NCBI GenBank assembly: GCA_905250075.1
Contig: CAJNOP010000061.1
Location: 201,831-265,830 of the forward strand
Direction: 5' to 3'
Source of the DNA: Rotaria sp. Silwood1
Taxonomy: Eukaryota; Rotifera; Eurotatoria; Philodinida; Philodinidae
Length of the DNA stretch: 64,000 nt
Under the pieces are notes generated by a model. That model ran no database searches. It worked only from the letters and a program-made list of their open reading frames with translations, and was not told the origin of the DNA. The translations under genes were made by a program, and so were the position numbers. The first letter of the stretch is position 1. Each line of letters starts with the position of its first letter. This document shows positions 56,920-64,000 of the stretch, piece by piece.

Positions 56920-59054
56920 GATTTTGTGTTTAATCTTTCATACACTATTTGTACAATTAAGAAAAAGAAGAAATCTATATTTTTGTAGATGATCGTTATT
57001 TATTCGATGAATCCTATTTGTGAATGTTATTAATGTTCGATTTTCTCTCTTTTCTTTTATTTTAAATGAACTATGGATGAACATAAATAAGAAGACCTGT
57101 CGATAATGGATGTGTCCATAACTAACCAGTGGTAAAAATAACACAAACAAATGGAAGAAGCCTCGTAGTAGTTCGTGTCTTTAATTGTTTGTATTTGAAC
57201 AAGTAAATGCGTAATGCTTCTACTTAATACTACGTATTTATAGGCTTAATTTTCGATTACTTTCATCTTTCATTATTCATTTTACGTTAATATCTTTATA
57301 TATAGCTACATGATTATCAATTATCTGAATGAATCTCGATTAAATTCCTAAAAATACTTTTGAGAAATATCTTGTTCATGTTTTTAATTTTTTGCTTTTG
57401 TTTTTGAATCTATTTTGCAAAACTTGATCTTTACTACAAACTATTTTTCAAAAATCCTTTCGAATGAAAAAAAACAACTGTATTTCAATCAATAATTTCT
57501 TCAATCTAAACTAAACCTAACTCTTATTTGATTTTCAAATGTTTTTAAGTTTCGTTCAATTAGCGTGTTCATATAATTCAATCATTTTAAAATATTGTTT
57601 CATTTTTTTTATCATGATTCTTTATGCTTTTTTTCTTTTAGAGTCTAGATAAACTAACAGAATTTATTGAATTAAACTGTATTTATCGATTCATAACATA
57701 TAATACATTTTAATTTTATCACTAGAAAGTCATACTTCTGAAGAGTTAGCTCTCACCGTCAGTCAAATATTTGTTTTGATTCAAATATCTTTTGTTTAAT
57801 GATAAGATATACAATGGATTTTATAGAAAAATCTTAAAAATGTCGGACAAATAAATCCTGGAAACTGTTGAAGTTTCTTTGTAAAAAGAAATCATTTTCT
57901 TGGATTTTTTCACAATTAATAAATGAGAATAGCATTCAACATTCATTTTTGATCACCAATATTATCATATTTATAAATAGAGCAACTTTAAATCTTACAT
58001 CACAGATAGCGGCTACAAGACTGTGCTTCAACAATGAACTAATAATCGTCGACTGTTGTTAGGCGATATACTTATAAGTGAAAATTCACTTTCATCTTGA
58101 AAGACATCAGCGTACACATTATTTCTTTCCTTTTTATTGTATCTAGAATTTAGACATGTCGGTGATGAAATAAATATTTACAATATAAATGTCTATAAAC
58201 TGTATCTTCATTCATATGATTTATCATAATTAATTTGAAAATTGAGGGAAGATTCTTCTTAACTTGTACACTATGTCAAAAAAATACTCTAGCGAATTAG
58301 TCAATTTTCCTATCAATACTGACTTAATAAAGATGATTTCTCTAGTGTAAAAATATTCAATTATAACTATTATTAACTGAATCACGAGCATAATATATTA
58401 TTCATATCAATTGATTGATGATCGATTAGAATATTAATTAAAGCATTATGGCCATTATTATATGACATATAATATGATGCTTGATATTTATTCAATTGAA
58501 ATCTAGTTTACTATTTACTTTAACTAACTGTTTGATCTCATGACCTTAAAATGAGACACATTATTTGTCAAAAAATAGATGTTATTGCAATGACATGTCA
58601 TAATTATATATTTTGCCACAGTTTATGTAATAAAAATATTAGCTATTGAATTTCACGAAAACATCGTACATAAATACACATGTGCTGGTGGTTGATTAAA
58701 TCTTTTTTTTTGGGTGAACACTTATTTGAAAGAGTTTCAATAAAATACTTTATTAATATTTCAACATTTCGAATAATTCAAATTTTTAGCGATTTTGTTT
58801 CCTTACGAAACCTTGTTGCATTGTTTCTACATGTTGTGTCAATAAAGAAATCTGTCTCCACGTAAAATCACGATTCAAGTACACATGCAATAAATGTCAT
58901 ACTTATACTCCTTTCCTTTTTTTTTTTCATATGTCTAGTAAAAAATCAACATTTGGCAGAGTAAATTGTGTTTTGGCCTTATCAATAAAACTCTCAGTTA
59001 CCATAATTGAGTCGTACATATTAAAATACTAAAGGTAAGCCTAACAATCAAGTG
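56920..59054. other. Non-coding stretch upstream of the ARM-TIR gene
   Basis: AT-rich. The first few hundred bases should hold the minus-strand TIR gene promoter. The remaining short frames have no family resemblance. Confidence 0.45.
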
Positions 59055-59366
59055 ATGGATGATGATAGTCCTTTACTGGATGATCACGATATAGTAGAAC
59101 CTTTGCATGAACGTAATGGTAATAAATCAATCGAATCACTTCGAGAATGGTTTATATGGTCTTATTTAAATGTAATCTTAGGTTCAGTTATTTTAGGCAT
59201 CATAGCCATTGGATGTTCATTACGTACTAATAAATTTAAAGAAAGAAAAAATTACGAAAAAGCAAAAAAATGGTCTTATATTACATTAATTGTTAACTGT
59301 TTAGCAACATTAAGTGGTTTAACTATTTCTGTATATCTTATCTGCTTCAAATCTCGTTTTATATAA
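59055..59366 (+). CDS. CD225/dispanin-family small membrane protein
   Basis: Intronless frame from ATG 59055 to TAA 59366, 103 aa. The N-terminus is acidic (DDDSPLLDDHD, with a possible dileucine-type sorting signal). Two hydrophobic segments (WSYLNVILGSVILGIIAIG, about 35-55, and ITLIVNCLATLSGLTISVYLI, about 75-97) flank a charged loop (RTNKFKERKNYEKAKKWS). WSYLN...GIIAIG.S.R followed by a KA..WS helix is the CD225/dispanin pattern (IFITM, PRRT2, TUSC5). Members reside in plasma or endosomal membranes and influence fusion or trafficking. Which branch it belongs to cannot be told from motif alone. Confidence 0.65.
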   Translation: MDDDSPLLDDHDIVEPLHERNGNKSIESLREWFIWSYLNVILGSVILGIIAIGCSLRTNKFKERKNYEKAKKWSYITLIVNCLATLSGLTISVYLICFKSRFI

Positions 59367-62230
59367 ATGCAACAAAAACAAATGATGACGAAGAGAAAGT
59401 AGTATTGGCCTTATCCATCCAAAATAAAAAAAGACATCAGGATATATATATATATAATTGATGAGGAATAATCAATCCTTGGCTTTAGTATTCTATGTTT
59501 GTTGCACTTGAAAACCTCTTTTAGGTCTGGTTTTAAGTTTATATAATAAAGAATTTAATGCTCTATAAAAGTGTTTACTTTATTTGTACATGAAATTTTT
59601 TTTTTTTGTGAAAATAAAATTCGAAAAAATAACTGCTATTCGATCCTCAATCTGCGGTTTCTCATTTTCTACACGTGTCCATCGTTTTTTTCCAAGTCTA
59701 TTTTCGTTATGATCGATGCTGAAAATAAAGTATGTAATATCAATAGATAGAGCATTTTGTGCTCTAAATTTCTACGACATTTCAAAGTTACAAGCACTCT
59801 CATTGACTATAGGGATGTGTGAATACTGAGGGAGTATACCTCATATCCATCTGAACTGCGCATCTATGATTTTATTGTTGTAGTCCATGAGAAAAATAAG
59901 TATATTATGAAATTTTTTGAAGCATTTACTCATCTGAAAACTAGAGAAAATGATTTAAATACGCAAAATCGAGCTTCATTGAACTAAATAATAAATTGAA
60001 AAAAAAAGATGCGATTCTTCGCCGATAAAAGTAGTGCTAGGAGCTGACTAGAAATTATGTAAAATGTTTATCAATACATCCTTCAAATATTTTTCTTTAT
60101 AAAAGCACTCACCTAAATGCATTGAGAGTTGCTATCCTTAAACACTGAAACAAATATTTACTAGATAATGTCTGGAATTTTTTTAACGCTGAAACATTCA
60201 AAATAATCGTAACTTAAAAAAAGATCTCTACAAACAGATGTGGATTTCAACCAATTATCTCTACAAAAAAATCATACTTTTTCCTCAGAAATCGAACTTG
60301 TCGAGACGCATTGAAAAATAACTAATGATAAGTGATGAATTTTTTATTCATCTTTTTAATTTTAACTTACTAATAACTTAATATTGTGCTTAAAATCGTT
60401 TTTACAGCAACGTAAACTACTAATTTGCATGCTTTTTTTATGATTTCAAATTAACATCGACATATAAATCGTAAGCTTTACATCGATCTGAGAGAAACGT
60501 TTCTTATTATAACTCGATCTAACTGAAGCTTGTCTTCAGTTTAGATAATCTAACAAAATATCGTTGATTAACGCACTGTTGAAGGACTCCGCATAACTCC
60601 ATAATGATATTCAATAGCTTAACATGAAAAATAATATGTAATACAAGATGATTTTCTACAAGGTGAACGATTACATGATATACATATTAAGTGAGAATGT
60701 TTTTTCATTCAAGAAAATATTCAACAAATCACCAATACATGCAAATCTACAATTACTATACATGTGAGTAAAATATTCAAAAGTCAATCATATGTAAACG
60801 CAAACGATAGAGAATAGCATATGCAACTGCACGACATGTTCACTTTGGTTTCATTAATGTTAATCACATCTGCTTATTAACTTTCTGTTAAAAATTTATA
60901 AAACAACTAACAACACTATTTTGCATCTCTTAGTGAACAATTAAAAAACCTATAAATTATTAATACTTCAACAATAAATAGACGCATGTCTTCTTTTCAA
61001 ATTAGTACAAATGATTAATCTAAGTTTAAAAATCATTTGTCGAAAAATTATTCCTTTGAGATTTCTCTTTCACAGCACTTTCTCATATCTAGAAAAGTAG
61101 CACATTTTATAGTCTGCATTAAGCATGTTTCTATAAAGAGAAAACAAATCTGCCGGATTTCTTCACATATAATGACTATATGAATGTGATAGTTTCGCGA
61201 AAACGATTAGAACTTCTGATTCTTTGATCAAGAAAAAGTTTTCGTGAAATTTTACAAAATATAGTTATTGCCAAAAACTGTGTTTTCTTGATAAACTCAT
61301 GAATTTTTCGTTAACGGTTACCTTCACTTGATAGCGTTATTGAACAGTAACTATAATTTCCTTCCCCCTAGCATAGGTTGTGTGTCAAATATATATTGTA
61401 ACAGTTAATTTTTGTTCTTTATTTTTTATAAAATTCGTAAATAATAATGGTAAGAAATCATAGCAAATATTTATTTTGACTGTAATTGACTGTCATCGTT
61501 GAGCACACACATTTTTTTCTTATTACAAAATTTTTTTTAAAACCGTATATTTGTTTTACAATATAGAACTCAAGTTATGACTTGTCAACAAGTCAAAATG
61601 TAGAATATCTTATAAAAGAAATCTATGAAAGATGAACCTTTACTATTTCATTCTTTTTGTCAAAAACGTAAATAATTAGGATTTTTTTCTTATGAAAAAG
61701 TTTTTTCTTAGTTTATTGTGTTACGCAAATTCGCTGATCATCAATAGAAATGAACTCCTTTTATTACATTCTGGCCATCACACAAAATATTTATATCCTT
61801 AAAGATTATGTCTTATCTATTCTATCAGATTGATCACATTTCAAATAAGCTATGTGTCAAAAGTGTTGGTACAACATATCTGGCAAATTTTCATCTATTG
61901 ATAAATCATTGAACAGAATCAAAAGTAATCAATTTGAACCAGAATTTCATGTTCTTTATAACTAAATATTCAGAACTATTTTTAATTTAAAATTAATTAA
62001 TTTAGAGAAAATTTTTGACAGAGGCCAAAAACGACATCTGTACAGAACTTTTCATTAGAAAAATGTTGCTGAACAAGATCATTACAATCAGCAAACTAGG
62101 ATTTTATTACAGTAAAAGTAAAAAGTGTTACAATTCAAGTATATCAACAATATTTTCTTTCTGTTTTAACTAATAGAATAGAAGTCTGAATATTTCGACC
62201 ATTTTCATAGTGATGACAGTATTACCTATA
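59367..62230. other. Non-coding stretch
   Basis: AT-rich; a likely polyadenylation context (AATAAA-type words) follows the CD225 gene near 59545. A short hairpin (ACTGAAGC, TTG, TCTTCAGT-like) lies near 60521-60541. No gene supported. Confidence 0.45.
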
Positions 62231-62268
62231 TGGGTGTGGGTGTGGGATGGTGTGGTTGTGAGATGTGG
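62231..62268 (+). repeat. Short TGTGGG-like (telomere-motif-like) tract
   Basis: Reads TGGGTGTGGGTGTGGGATGG and then TGTGG/TGTGAG words. Two to three perfect TGTGGG units are present; TGTGGG is the telomeric repeat I recall for Adineta. At this length it could equally be a simple-sequence accident. Confidence 0.4.
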
Positions 62269-64000
62269 TAGATAAAATAAAGTACATCTTGATATTCTGA
62301 CATAATTTGCATGGATCTTGACTGGGTTTATAGATGTGCAACCCGACCAAACTGTCAGGTTCGAGTTACGTTTTCTTAGCCCGTGCATGTCTCTAACTGG
62401 GTTAGAAATTTTGGAATTTTATTCATAAATTGGCAACAATGGTTTATATCACCTAATATAGGTTTTTGAAACTTTTTGACAAAACAAATGTTGCCATGCG
62501 ATTCAGCGTAATCGATTACTTATGTTTCCATCCGTTTTCAAGATTACCACACCTAAAGAGATATTGATCCTGGGGCTCTCAGGAAAGCCGATGCTACACG
62601 TAAACAACAGCAAAATTAACCCAGGATAAAACATATGCAAGAAAAAGTTATGTAAATCGATTGATTTGCATCATTTTTTGCATGTTCTTTTTTTACTTGA
62701 GTAAGAAAGAGGTCGATCAGATCCAGTCTTATAGAAGACACCTTGGACTATCTATCAATGAAAAAAATCGATAGCTTACTATTTTAGTTTTGAGAGATAC
62801 AAAGTTGTTTTCCAAAGAATATTTAAAATAAACTAGTCTTCAAAATTTTTTCGAAACCTATTTTTGCTTATGAAACATGGCTTAAAGTCTTGACTATCGA
62901 ATGTTGAAAACTACACGTCAATATCTTGCGTCATTCATAAGTTATTTGGAAAATATCTGAGTCCACTGACTTGTTAAACAGACAGTAGTTAAATATCATT
63001 CAAAAGATCGTTTCAAACGTTGTGTAATCAAGACTTCACTCTTTAAAACAAGGAAAAGCCATGTCTTCAGATTCTGGGAAGATGGGAAAACAGCGGTCAA
63101 CATTTATTGCAAAACTTATGTTCACTTCGTTATACACAAAGAGAGAGAGACTATTGACAGTAGAAGGATAATGACTGCGATAAATGTTCGAATAACTTTT
63201 GATAGAAACCAAATACTGACTTGTGCTTTTCACCATTCGAAAGAGGACACTTTGTGGTATCTTTTCGTACGAAAACAGTTTTCTTATGTGATGATTGCAT
63301 CATGATTCAAACATTTAACATAATCACGATTGTTGAAGAGGGTAGGCCAATCGTAGGCAAAAAACCAGTTTTGTAGTATTTGACATTGAAGGTTTTTCTA
63401 ATAAAAAGCGAACAACTATGAAATAAATATGACTTACATTACTTTCTAGAGAAAATGTATGGTCAAAATAACAATCCTATGATTGCTTGGGTCATTCATT
63501 ATTACTCATCTCATCTTCAACTTTTTATTATTGTGTTATTACTAAATTTAGAATATAAACTTATGATAAATTTTTCAAGCGGATTGTTAGTATAAGTCAC
63601 TAAGGAGGAATAATTATCTATTAAAGTTCATCAGCACTGATCGTCATCTCGTAGTGCTGCATTCGTCGATTGAATTAATATCATTTGAAATTTTCGTAAA
63701 CTTTAGTAGAGATAATATTGATTTCATTAGTAACTTCTTCTAACACTCCGCTTGAAACATTTATCAATAGCGAAATTTCCCAAGAACGACATCTAGTCTC
63801 TTAAAGGTCTTATATTGATGAAAAATATTTTTCGATAAAACTTATGTCATTCGACTCAGGTTTTGATGATGATTTCGCATATCTCATTAGTTTTGCATGA
63901 AAGTTGACATTTGATGGTGTAAATGGCACAATACAAGTGCATTTTGTTGTTCTTTGACATGGATTTCAGATAAAATCACTTTCCGCATCAGTAAAGCAAT
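62269..64000. other. Non-coding stretch to the window end
   Basis: No gene, splice-consistent exon chain or repeat that I can support. Confidence 0.45.

Overview
This is eukaryotic nuclear DNA. Genes are split by many short introns (mostly 50-90 nt, GT...AG), coding exons are AT-rich and intergenic DNA is even more so. Every multi-exon gene below was joined by eye so that the intron phases agree and no stop interrupts the reading frame. The best guess for the source is a bdelloid rotifer (Adineta/Rotaria-like). The grounds are the Thr-linker/NGDFE-type membrane protein, the ARM-TIR gene, a PIWI relic (bdelloids have many RNAi genes), non-autonomous DNA transposons, and a short TGTGGG-like tract (the telomere motif I recall for Adineta). 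This is inference; no rRNA, tRNA or mitochondrial marker is present to confirm it.

Layout. 1-4.5 kb: gene-poor, with two foldback (MITE-like) elements. 4.5-6.9 kb (-): a divergent calcineurin A catalytic subunit. 6.9-13.8 kb: gene-poor, with repeat tails. 13.8-19.8 kb (+): a ten-exon type II membrane protein with a cytoplasmic Ser/Thr-rich tail, one TM, a Thr-rich minisatellite linker and an NGDFE-type sugar-binding-like module. 20-24.3 kb: transposon-derived DNA with a degenerate pogo/Tigger-like element and a clear non-autonomous hAT element with an 8-bp target duplication. 25 kb (-): a small secreted, neuropeptide-like precursor. 27.2-28.7 kb (-): a decayed PIWI gene. 30.9-31.9 kb (-): a small two-finger C2H2 protein of PRDM8/ZNF488 type. 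33.1-36.9 kb (-): RPL31 and a ZDHHC palmitoyltransferase.

37.7-54.4 kb (+) is the most striking block. It holds four co-oriented genes: a diverged SKP1, RFWD3 (RING-WD40 E3 ligase), a canonical SKP1, and a BLM-type RecQ helicase with an N-terminal C3HC4 RING finger. All four touch ubiquitin biology, and RFWD3 and BLM both act at stalled or damaged replication forks. Immediately convergent (80 bp) is an ARM-TIR-SAM-like gene (54.5-56.9 kb, -), possibly an NADase or immune-type protein. 57-64 kb is mostly non-coding apart from a small CD225/dispanin membrane protein.

Intron sizes are bimodal: most are tiny, but calcineurin, RFWD3 and the RING-BLM gene each carry one or more introns of 0.6-2.3 kb.
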